DNA of 64,000 nucleotides from Allocatelliglobosispora scoriae (GCF_014204945.1 NZ_JACHMN010000002.1:124001-188000); one strand, 5' to 3'. Positions 32,386 through 41,654 are shown, counted from the first letter of the stretch. Notes: a model not told the origin generated them from the sequence alone. Translations and numbers: made by a program.

Positions 32386-34755
32386 ATGGCAGCGTTCGTC
32401 GTGGGCGAATCGGTTTTCACCGACGAAAGCCTCGAAGACTACGAGGCGCTCTATACATTCCTCCAGGTAGCGGAGGAGCGCGGCCACAGCGCCCCGAGCG
32501 TCGTGGTTGATCAGGACGGCCGACCGGTCACCCACCCGGCCTACAGCGACCGGATGGGCGCAGCCCACCTTCGAGCGGGCCTCTGGGCGTTCAGCCGGGA
32601 GACGACGGCCGAATCCCTGGGGTTGCCGACCGGCACCGATTGGGTCCGCGACGGAGCAGCACACATGATGTTCTCCAGCGGCTCCCCTTACCGACCGGTG
32701 CCGCACTTCTACTCACAGCCCTATGTGCAGCGATTCGGCGACCCCCAGCCGCACCTGTTGATGCCGGTCAGTTCAGCGGGTGTGGTCGCGTTCAGCAGCG
32801 ACGGCTCGCGGCTGTGCACGATGGAGGAGCGGCTGGGACACCTGGCCGACGGCACCGGCGCGGCCACCTTCGTACTGTGGGAGTACGAGCTCGCATTGGG
32901 CAAGCGACGGATGGTCGCGGGCTTTCCACACGACGCCCGGCTGGGGCTGGTGGAGCTCTCCTACAGCCACGACGGCGCGTACATCCTGGTGTGCGATTGG
33001 GGCGGCGGTCGCAACCTGCTGGTCCGAGTCTCCGATGGCCTTGTCATCACGTTGCCGGCCCGTGAGTCGGCGATGGCGTGGAACCCGCGGGCCGGGGCCG
33101 GCTGCATGGTGGTCATGCGCACGGACCGGGCGTCCGGCAGGCTGCTCATCGAGGACTACGACCTCGCCACGGACAGGTCGACCCTGCGAGCAGAGATCGC
33201 GCCGCCGCATGGCATCCCCGTCGAGGTACGCCACCTCACGGTGTCGGTGGACGAGCGCGCCCTGGTCACAGCAAACGTGGGCGTCTACGGAACCGATCTG
33301 CTCGCACGCGGTGGAGTGCACATCGCGGCGTCAGTAGATCTGGACACCGGAACCATCGAGCCGCTCCTTCCGGTGCGATTTCAAACCCCGGGCGCCGAAC
33401 GCCGCCACACGAGCCCGCGGTGGTGCGAGGACATCACCACGATCGCCCGCAGCCCGATCACCATCGCCGATCACCTGATGGAGTCGGGCCGGCTGCAGCC
33501 GTGCGAGCCCGATCCCGCCCGGATCGCGGAGGACTCGGTGCGCCGCTGGTCGGAGTCGGCCGAGGGGATTCTGTCGGCGTGGGAGACAGGCCGCCTGCCT
33601 CGGACAGCTCTCGCCCAGGACTTCGCTCAGTACATGATCAGCTGCAACGAGACCGACGCGGACTCCGTAGCCCACCTTCGGGACCGTCTTGAGCAGCTCG
33701 GGCGCCTGGACCCCGACGGCCGCCGTGTCCAAGCCTTGATAAGAACCGGGCACCGGTTGGCGTTTCGGCCCATACCGGAGCAGCCCCCGGAGACGGCACT
33801 GCGGGAAGCGCCCGGATTGAACAGCGCGGCTGTGGCAGCGCTGGATCTGATGATCTCAGCGACGACCACCGCACAGATCCTCCCGGCGGTACGCGCGATC
33901 GTCTCCGCCGCCCATCGAGCGGGTCGGGTGCCCGGAGCGGCGTGGGAGTGGCTGGCGGAGGCGAGCGCCGCGGCGCTGAGACGGCGCGACTACGAACTCG
34001 CCGCTCGCATTGCGCTGGCCATGCTGCTCTGGGTAAGAAATCACATGAGGGCGGATCGGGCCGTCACCTCCTACGGATTGGGACCGGTCGACGAGCACGA
34101 GGCCACTGCCATCACGCTGAACGGGTTCGAAGCATGCACTCATCTCTCGGCACGGACGGTCTTGGGCCGAACAGCAGCGCAGATCTTCGATGCCGAAGAC
34201 ATCCGGCTACTCTGCCGCGGCGCCCTGACCCAGCTCCCGGTCGATCATCACGTCGCCACCACGAAGCGCTCGTCGACCTTTCGGCACGGCCAGGCCCCGC
34301 CGGACATCCAGCAGTCTTCCACCATCACCGGTAAGGGACTGCCGTTCATCTCCTACCTGCATGAGGACGCCGATGTCGTGGCGACCATTGCCCGGCGGTT
34401 GGCCGAAGCCGGGGTCGAGGTCTGGCGTGACCGGTCGAATCTCCGGGCGGGTGAGCTGTGGAGGCGTGGCATCGCCAGAGCGATCAGGGATTGCTCGCAT
34501 TTCGTCGTCTGCTTCTCCTCGTCGTACGGGGTCAAGCACGAGACCTACATGGATGACGAGATCCGGCTTGCGCTGTCTGAGCTGCGGCTCATGAACCGAG
34601 GACGAGGCTGGTTCGTGCCTGTCCTTCTCGACGACTGCCGCATTCCCGCCATCCGGGTGAGCTCCGAGGAGACCATCGCCGATCTGCACTTCTTCGACTT
34701 CCACGCGGATCCCGCAACGGCGATGCGGCGACTGATCGAGACCCTGAGAACCTGA
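32386..34755 (+). CDS. TIR-domain protein with large N-terminal propeller-like region
   Basis: A 789-residue soluble protein. Residues about 115-350 contain repeated strand patterns (VVAFSSDGSRLCTM, LSYSHDGAYILVCDWG, TVSVDERALVTANVG) like WD40/TolB propellers. Residues 400-620 are helical. Residues 651-789 are a TIR_2 domain: FISYLHEDADVVATIARRL, VWRDRSNLRAG, then YMDDEIRLAL, whose Glu near 725 is the candidate NAD-cleaving residue. ATG 32386 is chosen because GGAG lies 8 bp before it; ATG 32368 adds six residues. Such sensor-plus-TIR proteins often act in phage defence by NAD depletion; that role is inferred. Confidence 0.82.
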   Translation: MAAFVVGESVFTDESLEDYEALYTFLQVAEERGHSAPSVVVDQDGRPVTHPAYSDRMGAAHLRAGLWAFSRETTAESLGLPTGTDWVRDGAAHMMFSSGSPYRPVPHFYSQPYVQRFGDPQPHLLMPVSSAGVVAFSSDGSRLCTMEERLGHLADGTGAATFVLWEYELALGKRRMVAGFPHDARLGLVELSYSHDGAYILVCDWGGGRNLLVRVSDGLVITLPARESAMAWNPRAGAGCMVVMRTDRASGRLLIEDYDLATDRSTLRAEIAPPHGIPVEVRHLTVSVDERALVTANVGVYGTDLLARGGVHIAASVDLDTGTIEPLLPVRFQTPGAERRHTSPRWCEDITTIARSPITIADHLMESGRLQPCEPDPARIAEDSVRRWSESAEGILSAWETGRLPRTALAQDFAQYMISCNETDADSVAHLRDRLEQLGRLDPDGRRVQALIRTGHRLAFRPIPEQPPETALREAPGLNSAAVAALDLMISATTTAQILPAVRAIVSAAHRAGRVPGAAWEWLAEASAAALRRRDYELAARIALAMLLWVRNHMRADRAVTSYGLGPVDEHEATAITLNGFEACTHLSARTVLGRTAAQIFDAEDIRLLCRGALTQLPVDHHVATTKRSSTFRHGQAPPDIQQSSTITGKGLPFISYLHEDADVVATIARRLAEAGVEVWRDRSNLRAGELWRRGIARAIRDCSHFVVCFSSSYGVKHETYMDDEIRLALSELRLMNRGRGWFVPVLLDDCRIPAIRVSSEETIADLHFFDFHADPATAMRRLIETLRT

Positions 34756-34760
34756 GACGA

Positions 34761-36548
34761 TCACAGTCCCGGGGCCCGGCGAAGGGGCGCTGTCCAGGGC
34801 CGCCACTGCTGACCCGTGCGGGTCCGCGCCTCGTCGGTCCAGTCCTGGCCGTCCCAGTAACGCTGCCTGGACACGCGCCCGGTGGATTCCGGGTCAGGGC
34901 TGTGAGGATCCGGGTACCAGCCGGGGTCGATCATCCGTGTCGGCTCTGAGACGCCGCTGCCGTCCGAGGGGAAGGCGCCGATGTAACCGCAGTGGGTCAG
35001 GCGGGCGATGATCACACATGCCCAGGCGATGATGTCGAATGCCGTTTCGCGAGTGTTCCGATCCGCGCTCTCGAAAAGGTGCCGGTATAGGTCGATGCCC
35101 TGGCCACCGGCTACATCGGGCGGCATGGTGATCGCGATGAAGATCGTGGTGCTGTATCCGTGCAGGCCGTTGACGCGCTCCATGACGTTGGCGGGCAGAG
35201 CACCACGCAGATCCGCTCGCAGGCCGCTCTCGCTCTCAAATCCCACCGATGCCATGGCGACGGGCAGCAGGCCGCTCCAGCCGCCCTCGCCCGACCTCAA
35301 CGCGGACTCCAGCATCGTCATCGTCCGGGCCGTCACCCACGCGTAGAGCGCCTGATCCTGCAGGAGAACCTGCCGGACCTCGTCCGCGGCCGGCTTCAGC
35401 CCGTAGATGTCGGTGATGGGTTCACCGTATTCAGACGCCGCGCTCACCGGCAGCGACCTGATGCGACTGAGGCATGCCGCGGCGAGGGCGTCGACGCGGG
35501 GCAGGGCTGGTAGCGATGTTCCGTGATCCGGTGCCGTGCTGAGGTCGCTCTCCCCGACGCCGACGAGCTTCGGCAGGGACGCCTCGATCCGGAGCAAGGT
35601 GTCGGTGGCCTTGAACTGTCCGGTCCAGTCGCCGCCGAGGACTGTTCCGCCCGGAAGCCGACGCAGCGCCTCGATGGAGGTGCGGTAGATGAATGCCTGG
35701 ACCGCCACCGGCGCCTCGACCAGCGCACCCATCTGGATATCGGCATCCTGCGGGATGAGCGAACTGTTCCAGAGCCAGCACAACAGGCCGATCCTCGCCG
35801 AGAGGACGTCTCGTCCGTCAGCGTGTGCTGACCGGCACACGAAGGCGAGCCAGCGCCACGGCCGCTCCAGGAGTTCGTCCACACCCTCCTGATCGGTGAT
35901 CCGATCGGATGGATCACGGGGGCTCGGCGTGGCGATGAATATCTGTTTCGCGGCGGCGTTGGCTCGCCCCATGTCACCTCCACAGTTCAGGAGGTCCTGG
36001 ATATGCCGCTCCAGGGCATCGGTGGGGGCGACCTCGAACAGCGCCGCCTCGCCGGCGGCGAGTGTCAACTCGCTGGCATCGACGGCCGGGCTTGGCCGCG
36101 GTGGTGCGATAGTCGCGGCGGCGGGCGGTGGGGACGACCGCTTCTGGCGAAGCCGCAAGCGTACCCATCGGTCGCCGGGGCCTCTCCATCCGTAGTTCGG
36201 CGCCCGCCCACCGCTGCTGCGGTCGACCACCTCGTAGCCATTCGCTCGGGCGACGTCCACGTAGGGAGCTTCCACCCCTGTCCCCCACGACAGCGGATAG
36301 ACATCGACCTCGTTGAGCTCAATGTCCACCATCTCCGGCCGCGAGGATCGCAGATCCTCATCCAGGTCTTGCCTATTCCTGGGGCGCAGCACGATGCCGA
36401 CAGCCCGAGCAGGCGCCGAGGACATATCAGCGGTGGCACGGCCGGGCGAGTTGCGTCCTCGATTCGAAAGGTAGATGGCAGCAGCGATGACAGCTATGAA
36501 CAGCAGGCAACAGATGATCTCGGGACTGGCGCTGCCGCTGTTCTCCAT
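34761..36548 (-). CDS. Membrane-anchored DUF2510 protein, unknown
   Basis: A 595-residue protein. One membrane helix lies at residues 9-28, followed by a Pro-rich segment to about 155 and a large helical domain (170-530) that I do not recognise. Residues about 540-580 match DUF2510 (PGWYPDP, RYWDGQDWT). GGAAGG precedes ATG 36548. It is convergent with the TIR gene, 5 bp apart, with no terminator visible between. GC bias is slightly weaker than in neighbours. It may belong to the same functional island, but nothing in the sequence proves it. Confidence 0.72.
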   Translation of the reverse strand: MENSGSASPEIICCLLFIAVIAAAIYLSNRGRNSPGRATADMSSAPARAVGIVLRPRNRQDLDEDLRSSRPEMVDIELNEVDVYPLSWGTGVEAPYVDVARANGYEVVDRSSGGRAPNYGWRGPGDRWVRLRLRQKRSSPPPAAATIAPPRPSPAVDASELTLAAGEAALFEVAPTDALERHIQDLLNCGGDMGRANAAAKQIFIATPSPRDPSDRITDQEGVDELLERPWRWLAFVCRSAHADGRDVLSARIGLLCWLWNSSLIPQDADIQMGALVEAPVAVQAFIYRTSIEALRRLPGGTVLGGDWTGQFKATDTLLRIEASLPKLVGVGESDLSTAPDHGTSLPALPRVDALAAACLSRIRSLPVSAASEYGEPITDIYGLKPAADEVRQVLLQDQALYAWVTARTMTMLESALRSGEGGWSGLLPVAMASVGFESESGLRADLRGALPANVMERVNGLHGYSTTIFIAITMPPDVAGGQGIDLYRHLFESADRNTRETAFDIIAWACVIIARLTHCGYIGAFPSDGSGVSEPTRMIDPGWYPDPHSPDPESTGRVSRQRYWDGQDWTDEARTRTGQQWRPWTAPLRRAPGL

Positions 36549-36934
36549 GTGCCATACCTTCCGCTCGGGAACTTCAGCATGGACATCTCATCTCATGTCC
36601 ATGCGCGAATGGCTCGGCTGATCTACCCATGTAATTGGGGCGATCATCAACGCATACCAGCCGCTCATACGCCACTGACAGGGCTACCCGTCCACGTATC
36701 GGCAGAAATCCGGCCGCCCCGGGGAGGCGGATCGCGAGCCGGCCCACCGATGAACTTCAGTGGGCCAAATGTTGCGGTGACGTTACCGGCGCCCTAAGCT
36801 CCGACTCGTGGGAGCGCTCCCGGCGCTCCTTCTACACCGGATCGTTCCGTCGCCAGAACCACCCAGCGGACCGCTCCGGCTCCCCTGTTCTCCACCGCCC
36901 CTTGTCCCCGCCCGGACAGAATGGACACCGCTTC
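36549..36934. promoter_or_regulatory. Upstream region of the GH5 cellulase gene
   Basis: A 386-bp gap. The part next to the DUF2510 gene is AT-richer and holds no convincing gene. The right part holds the CebR-type box at 36809-36822. I see no other structured element. Confidence 0.5.
36809..36822. promoter_or_regulatory. CebR/CelR-type operator of the GH5 cellulase gene
   Basis: TGGGAGCGCTCCCG differs at one of 14 bases from the consensus TGGGAGCGCTCCCA of the cellobiose-responsive LacI-family repressors CebR/CelR of streptomycetes and Thermobifida. It lies 112 bp before the cellulase start. Confidence 0.85.
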
Positions 36935-38374
36935 ATGAGACTCCTCCCCCGCTTCACCAAGCGCCACGCGATCGCAGCCGCGGCCGTCGGCGCGCTGACC
37001 CTCGGCGCGCTGGCCGCACTCCCCGCGACCAACGCCATGGCGGCCGCCGGCTGCTCGGTCACCTACACGACCAACCAGTGGACCGGCGGGTTCACCGCCA
37101 ACATCTCGATCAAGAACCTCGGCGACCCGATCAGCAGCTGGACCCTCGGCTTCACCTTCCCCGCCAGCGGCCAGCAGGTCGGCCAGGGCTGGTCGGCGAC
37201 CTACAGCCAATCCGGCTCGGCGGTCACGGCGCGGAGCATGGACTACAACGGCGCCCTCGGCACCGGCGCGTCGACCGGCATCGGCTTCAACGGCACCTGG
37301 ACGACGAGCAACCCGGCGCCGACCTCCTTCACCCTCAACGGCACCGTCTGCACCGGCACCACGACGCCGACCTCGCCCAGCGCCTCGGCGACGGCGTCAC
37401 CGCGGCCCAGCAGCTCCCCGTCGCCGAGCACGCCGCCGACCGGACAGACGCCGGTCGCCGCCAACGGCCAGCTGCACGTCTGCGGCGTCAACCTCTGCAA
37501 CCAGAACAACAAGGCGATCCAGCTGCGCGGCATGAGCACGCACGGACTGCAGTGGTTCGCGAACTGCTACAACGACGCCTCGCTGGACGCGCTCGCCAAC
37601 GACTGGAAGGCCGACCTGCTGCGCATCGCCATGTACGTGCAGGAGCAGGGCTACGAGACGAACCCGACCGCCTTCACCAACCAGGTCAACACCCTCGTCG
37701 ACAAGGCGCAGGCCCGCGGCATGTACGCGCTGATCGACTTCCACACGCTGACCCCGGGTGACCCGACCTACAACCTGGCGCGCGCCAAGACCTTCTTCGC
37801 CGCCGTCTCCGCCCGCAACGCCAGCAAGAACAACGTCATCTACGAGATCACCAACGAGCCCAACGGGGTGAGCTGGCAGACGATCAAGAACTACGCCGAG
37901 CAGGTCATCCCGGTGATCCGCGCCAACGACCCGGACGCGGTCATCATCGTCGGCACCCGCGGGTGGTCCTCGCTCGGCATCTCCGACGGCTCCAACTCGA
38001 CCGAGGTCATCAACAACCCGGTCAACGCGAGCAACATCATGTACACGTTCCACTTCTACGCCGCATCGCACCTGGACAACTACCGGGCCGAGGTGGAGCG
38101 GGCCGCCGCCCGGATCCCGCTGTTCGTCACGGAGTTCGGCACGGTCACCTACACCGGTGGCGGCAACGTCGACATCTCGAGCAGCACCACGTGGCTCGAC
38201 CTGCTGGACCGGCTGAAGATCAGCTACGCCAACTGGACCTACTCCGACGCGAGTGAGAGCAGCGCCGCGTTCCGGCCCGGCACCTGTGCCGGCGGCACGT
38301 ACGCCGGGACCGGCGTCCTGCAGGAGTCGGGCAACTTCATGCGCACCCGCATCCGCACCGCCGACAACTTCTGA
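36935..38374 (+). CDS. Secreted GH5 endoglucanase with CBM2
   Basis: A 479-residue secreted cellulase. Signal peptide 1-36 (ending AMAAA), a CBM2 at about 37-132 with the framing Cys pair (GCSVTY and TVCTG) and surface Trp residues, a Ser/Pro/Thr linker, then the GH5 barrel (about 165-470). Acid/base Glu308 is in ITNEPNG, nucleophile Glu400 in FVTEFGT; IDFHT and YTFHFYA are usual family strands. The CebR-type box upstream links it to cellobiose induction. A strong terminator follows. Confidence 0.93.
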   Translation: MRLLPRFTKRHAIAAAAVGALTLGALAALPATNAMAAAGCSVTYTTNQWTGGFTANISIKNLGDPISSWTLGFTFPASGQQVGQGWSATYSQSGSAVTARSMDYNGALGTGASTGIGFNGTWTTSNPAPTSFTLNGTVCTGTTTPTSPSASATASPRPSSSPSPSTPPTGQTPVAANGQLHVCGVNLCNQNNKAIQLRGMSTHGLQWFANCYNDASLDALANDWKADLLRIAMYVQEQGYETNPTAFTNQVNTLVDKAQARGMYALIDFHTLTPGDPTYNLARAKTFFAAVSARNASKNNVIYEITNEPNGVSWQTIKNYAEQVIPVIRANDPDAVIIVGTRGWSSLGISDGSNSTEVINNPVNASNIMYTFHFYAASHLDNYRAEVERAAARIPLFVTEFGTVTYTGGGNVDISSSTTWLDLLDRLKISYANWTYSDASESSAAFRPGTCAGGTYAGTGVLQESGNFMRTRIRTADNF

Positions 38375-38384
38375 CCCTCGGACC

Positions 38385-38417
38385 GGAAAGGGGCCCCTCG
38401 CGAGGGGCCCCTTTCCC
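38385..38417 (+). terminator. Terminator of the cellulase gene
   Basis: GGAAAGGGGCCCCTCG is followed directly by its reverse complement CGAGGGGCCCCTTTCC, a perfect 16-bp stem beginning 11 bp after the stop codon. Confidence 0.75.
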
Positions 38418-38539
38418 ATATCCGCCCCGACGTTCATGATTCCTTCGCACTGGACATCTCGTCCACGCAGGTCAGCACCGCTGTGGCATGCGAATTCGCC
38501 ATCGTCGGCACGGCGGACTTCCGCATCCTGAACAAGATC

Positions 38540-38568
38540 CGGACACCGGCAGGCCGCCTCCATAAGAT
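38540..38568 (+). promoter_or_regulatory. Promoter of the sulfonate-type ABC operon leader
   Basis: CGGACA, a 17-bp spacer and TAAGAT (38563-38568). The expected start falls at 38575-38576, on the ATG of a 30-codon reading frame, which implies a leaderless mRNA. Confidence 0.45.
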
Positions 38569-38575
38569 CCTCGGC

Positions 38576-38668
38576 ATGACGACGACCGGCGAGCAGCGGC
38601 AGGCACTGAGCCTGGCCCTCTTCGCGGTCGACTCGCACGCGGTCCACGACACCCTCTGTCGCCGCTGA
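38576..38668 (+). CDS. Possible leader peptide of the sulfonate-type ABC operon
   Basis: A 30-residue frame that begins MTTTGEQ and ends HDTLCRR, 80 bp before the permease gene. Short leader frames ending in Cys/Arg-rich tails are known upstream of sulfur-uptake genes in actinobacteria, where a Cys codon may sense cysteine supply. The CACCGC/GCGGTG hairpin at 38696-38711 lies downstream. The frame has no other homology that I recognise, so this is tentative. Confidence 0.45.
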   Translation: MTTTGEQRQALSLALFAVDSHAVHDTLCRR

Positions 38669-38748
38669 CGCATCCCCTCCACCCGACCGCACCGGCACCG
38701 CCGCTGCGGTGATGCCGTCTGCCCAGCCCTGCCGATGAGGACCCCGCC

Positions 38749-39567
38749 ATGAGCACCACCGATCGCGATCGGGTGACCGGACCGCGCCTGCTGCGCGGGC
38801 TGGCGATCCGGGTGCTCGCCGTCGCCGTCCTCATCGGAGCGTGGTGGGCGGTCGCCGAGGCGGAGATCTGGCCCCCGCTGTTCGTACCGCCCCCGGCGGA
38901 CGTCTGGGAGCAGCTCCTGCGTACGTCGACCACGCACGACGGGATCCGCGGCTACTCGGGGTACCTGCTCATCGAGCACCTCGGCGTGAGCCTGCGCCGG
39001 ATCGGGCTCGGCAGCGCCTACGGCGTCGCGGGCGGGCTCGTCGTCGGGCTGCTCATCGGGTTGGTGCCGACGGCGCGGGCCCTCTTCGGCCCGGCGATCA
39101 CGTTCCTGCGGACGCTGCCGCCGCTCGCCTACCTCAGCCTGCTGGTGATCTGGTTCGGCATCGAGGAGGAGCCGAAGATCTGGCTCCTGCTGCTCGCGGC
39201 GCTCCCGCCGGTCGCGGTCGCCACCGCCGACGCCGTCCGGGGCGTGCCGACCGACTACTTCCACGCCGCCCGCTCACTGGGCGCACCGGCATGGCAGCTG
39301 CCGTGGCGGGTCGCGCTCCCGGCCGCGCTCCCCGAGATCCTCACCGGGGTCCGGGTCGCCGTGGGGGTGGCCTACACCACGGTCGTGGCGGCCGAGACCG
39401 TCAACGGCGTACCGGGGATCGGCGGCATGGTCCGCGACGCCCAGCGCTACAACAACACCGCCGTGGTGGTGCTCGGGATCATCGTGATCGGCCTGTCCGG
39501 CCTGCTCATCGACGGCCTGCTGCAACACCTTCAACGCCGGCTCACGCCCTGGCGCGGCCGGGTCTGA
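38749..39567 (+). CDS. ABC transporter permease, sulfonate/taurine/nitrate type
   Basis: A 272-residue permease with about six helices. The EAA loop reads AARSLGAPAWQLPWRVALPAALPEI, typical of SsuC/TauC. The helices LSLLVIWFGIEEEPK and TVVAAETVNGVPGIGGMV are usual family segments. GAGGA precedes ATG 38749. It heads the three-gene operon permease, binding protein, ATPase. Confidence 0.88.
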   Translation: MSTTDRDRVTGPRLLRGLAIRVLAVAVLIGAWWAVAEAEIWPPLFVPPPADVWEQLLRTSTTHDGIRGYSGYLLIEHLGVSLRRIGLGSAYGVAGGLVVGLLIGLVPTARALFGPAITFLRTLPPLAYLSLLVIWFGIEEEPKIWLLLLAALPPVAVATADAVRGVPTDYFHAARSLGAPAWQLPWRVALPAALPEILTGVRVAVGVAYTTVVAAETVNGVPGIGGMVRDAQRYNNTAVVVLGIIVIGLSGLLIDGLLQHLQRRLTPWRGRV

Positions 39568-39593
39568 CGAACACCCCTCATAGGAGAACGCAT

Positions 39594-40643
39594 ATGTCCA
39601 CGCCACTGCGGCGACGCAGCGCGCTGCTCGCCCTCACCCTGCTCGCCGGCGTCGCCCTCGCCGCGTGCGCCACCGACGACAAGGCCGGCGACAACGGCGC
39701 GGCCAAGGTCGACCTGCGCATCGGCTACCAGCTCATCCCCAACGGTGACCTGATCGTCAAGGACCAGAAGTGGCTGGAGGCGGCGCTGCCCGACGTGAAC
39801 ATCACGTGGAGCAAGTTCGACTCCGGCGGCGACGTCAACACCGCGATCGTCGCGGGCAGCATCGACATCGGGCTCGCCGGCAGCAGCCCGGTCTCGCGAG
39901 GGCTCGCCAAGCCGCTGAGCATCCCCTACCAGGTGCCGTGGATCTTCGATGTGATCGGCGAGAACGAGTCGCTCGTCGTCAAGGCCGACAAGGGCATCAA
40001 CAGCGTCGCCGACCTCGCCGGGAAGACCGTCGCCACCCCGTTCAGCTCCACGGCGCACTACAGCCTGCTCGCGGCGCTGGCCGAGGCCGGCGTACCTCAG
40101 GACAAGGTCAAGATCATCGACCTGGAGGCGCCGGAGATCCTCGCGGCCTGGACCCGCGGCGACATCGCCGGTACCTATGTCTGGACGCCGACCCTCGCCG
40201 AGCTGCGCAAGACCGGCAAGGTCCTGGTCACCAGCCGCGAGCTCGCCGCGAAGGGCAAGCTCACCGCGGACCTCGCGGTCGTCCGCACGGCCTTCGCCAG
40301 CGCCCACCCCGACGTGCTCAAGACCTGGCTGCAGCAGCAGGACCGCGCCGTCAAGCTCGCCCGCAGCGACAAGGCCGCCGCGGCCGCAGCGATCGCCCGA
40401 CAGCTCAGCATCACCCCGGCCGAGGCCGAGGCGCAGCTCGCCGAGCTCGTCCTGCTCGACGCGGCGCAGCAGAAGTCGGCCGACTATCTGGGTACGCCCG
40501 CCGCCCCCGGCAAGCTCGCCGAGAACCTGCAGTCGGCAGCGGAGTTCCTCAAGTCCCAGGGCAAGCTGGACCAGGCACCCGACCTCGCCACCTATCAGGC
40601 GGGTCTCGCCGTGAAGGAACTCAGCGGTGCCTTCCCGTCCTGA
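39594..40643 (+). CDS. ABC transporter substrate-binding lipoprotein, sulfonate/taurine type
   Basis: A 349-residue binding protein of the SsuA/TauA group. Lipobox LAAC with Cys25. Motifs include YQLIPNGDLIVKDQKWLE, GSIDIGLAGSSPVSRGLAK and GKTVATPFSSTAHYSLLAAL, which form the ligand cleft in the family. TAGGAGAA precedes ATG 39594. It overlaps the ATPase gene by 17 bp. The ligand is probably an aliphatic sulfonate or taurine. Confidence 0.88.
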   Translation: MSTPLRRRSALLALTLLAGVALAACATDDKAGDNGAAKVDLRIGYQLIPNGDLIVKDQKWLEAALPDVNITWSKFDSGGDVNTAIVAGSIDIGLAGSSPVSRGLAKPLSIPYQVPWIFDVIGENESLVVKADKGINSVADLAGKTVATPFSSTAHYSLLAALAEAGVPQDKVKIIDLEAPEILAAWTRGDIAGTYVWTPTLAELRKTGKVLVTSRELAAKGKLTADLAVVRTAFASAHPDVLKTWLQQQDRAVKLARSDKAAAAAAIARQLSITPAEAEAQLAELVLLDAAQQKSADYLGTPAAPGKLAENLQSAAEFLKSQGKLDQAPDLATYQAGLAVKELSGAFPS

Positions 40644-41406
40644 CGAGGGCTCGGCGGTCGCGCTGCGGTCGGTGACCCACCGGTACAGCAGCCGCGGCCG
40701 CCACATCGACGCCCTCCACACGCTCGACCTGTCGATCTCGGCGGGCGAGTTCGTGGTGGTCGTCGGGCCCTCAGGCTGCGGCAAGAGCACCCTGCTGGGT
40801 CTGATCGCCGGCTTCCACCGGCCGACGACCGGGACCGTCCAGGTGGACGGCGCCCCGGTCGTCGGGCCGGGGCCCGATCGGGGTGTGGTCTTCCAGCAGC
40901 CGCGCCTCTTCCCCTGGCTCTCGGTGCTCGGCAATGTCGAGTTCGGACTGCGCGGGCGGGGAATCAGCCGGGCGGACCGGCGGGCCCGGGCCCTCGCCAA
41001 GCTCGACCAGGTCGGTCTCGCCGACGTCGCCGGGCTGCGACCCTATGAGCTCTCCGGCGGGATGCAGCAGCGGGCGGCGATCGCCCGGGCGCTCGCCCCC
41101 GATCCGGGGGTGCTGCTGATGGACGAGCCGTTCGCCGCGCTGGACGCGCTGACCCGCGACCGGATGCAGGAGGAGCTGCGGGCACTGTGGCGCGACACCG
41201 GGCGCACGGTGCTCTTCGTGACGCACAGCATCGACGAGGCCGTCTATCTGGGGACGCGCATCATCGTGTTCAGCGCCCGCCCCGGCCGGGTCGTCCTGGA
41301 CGAGGCGAGCGACATCCCCGCGCAGGGCAGGGACCGCGACCACCCCGACTTCGGCACCCTGCGCACCCGGATCAGCACGGCGGTCCGGAGCGCCGCCGCC
41401 CCGTAG
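40627..41406 (+). CDS. ABC transporter ATP-binding protein, sulfonate/taurine type
   Basis: A 259-residue ATPase. Walker A GPSGCGKST, Q-loop FQQPRLFPW, signature LSGGMQQR, Walker B VLLMDEPF, switch His in LFVTHSIDEA. The FPWLSVLGNV segment is typical of SsuB/TauB. The GTG start lies inside the binding-protein gene. The operon ends here, followed by two family C repeats. Confidence 0.9.
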   Translation: MPSRPDEGSAVALRSVTHRYSSRGRHIDALHTLDLSISAGEFVVVVGPSGCGKSTLLGLIAGFHRPTTGTVQVDGAPVVGPGPDRGVVFQQPRLFPWLSVLGNVEFGLRGRGISRADRRARALAKLDQVGLADVAGLRPYELSGGMQQRAAIARALAPDPGVLLMDEPFAALDALTRDRMQEELRALWRDTGRTVLFVTHSIDEAVYLGTRIIVFSARPGRVVLDEASDIPAQGRDRDHPDFGTLRTRISTAVRSAAAP

Positions 41407-41421
41407 CTTGCGCGGGCTCGG

Positions 41422-41499
41422 CTTGATCGCGTCACTTCCAGGAAGGAGTCCCCTCAGACCCGCGTCGGGGCCCTACCTTCCCGGAAGTAACGCGATCAC
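41422..41499. repeat. Palindromic repeat family C, copy 2
   Basis: CTTGATCGCGTCACTTCCAG pairs with CCGGAAGTAACGCGATCACG, with an inner CCCCT/GGGGCC stem. It starts 16 bp after the ATPase stop. Confidence 0.7.
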
Positions 41500-41561
41500 G
41501 CCGCGCAGCAGGAGACATCACGTGCGAAGGCAGCGCCGCCCAGCGCGCCCGCCGCCGGTCG

Positions 41562-41639
41562 TTGATCGCGTCATTTCCAGGAAAGAGTCCCCTCACGCCG
41601 ACGCCGAAGGGCCAGCTTCCCGGAAACAACGCGATCAAG
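41562..41639. repeat. Palindromic repeat family C, copy 3
   Basis: TTGATCGCGTCATTTCCAGG pairs with CCGGAAACAACGCGATCAA. It ends 16 bp before the stop of the convergent ABC-2 permease gene. Copies 2 and 3 thus flank the 3'-3' gap, one next to each gene. Confidence 0.7.
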
Positions 41640-41654
41640 CAACGCCCGCGAGCG

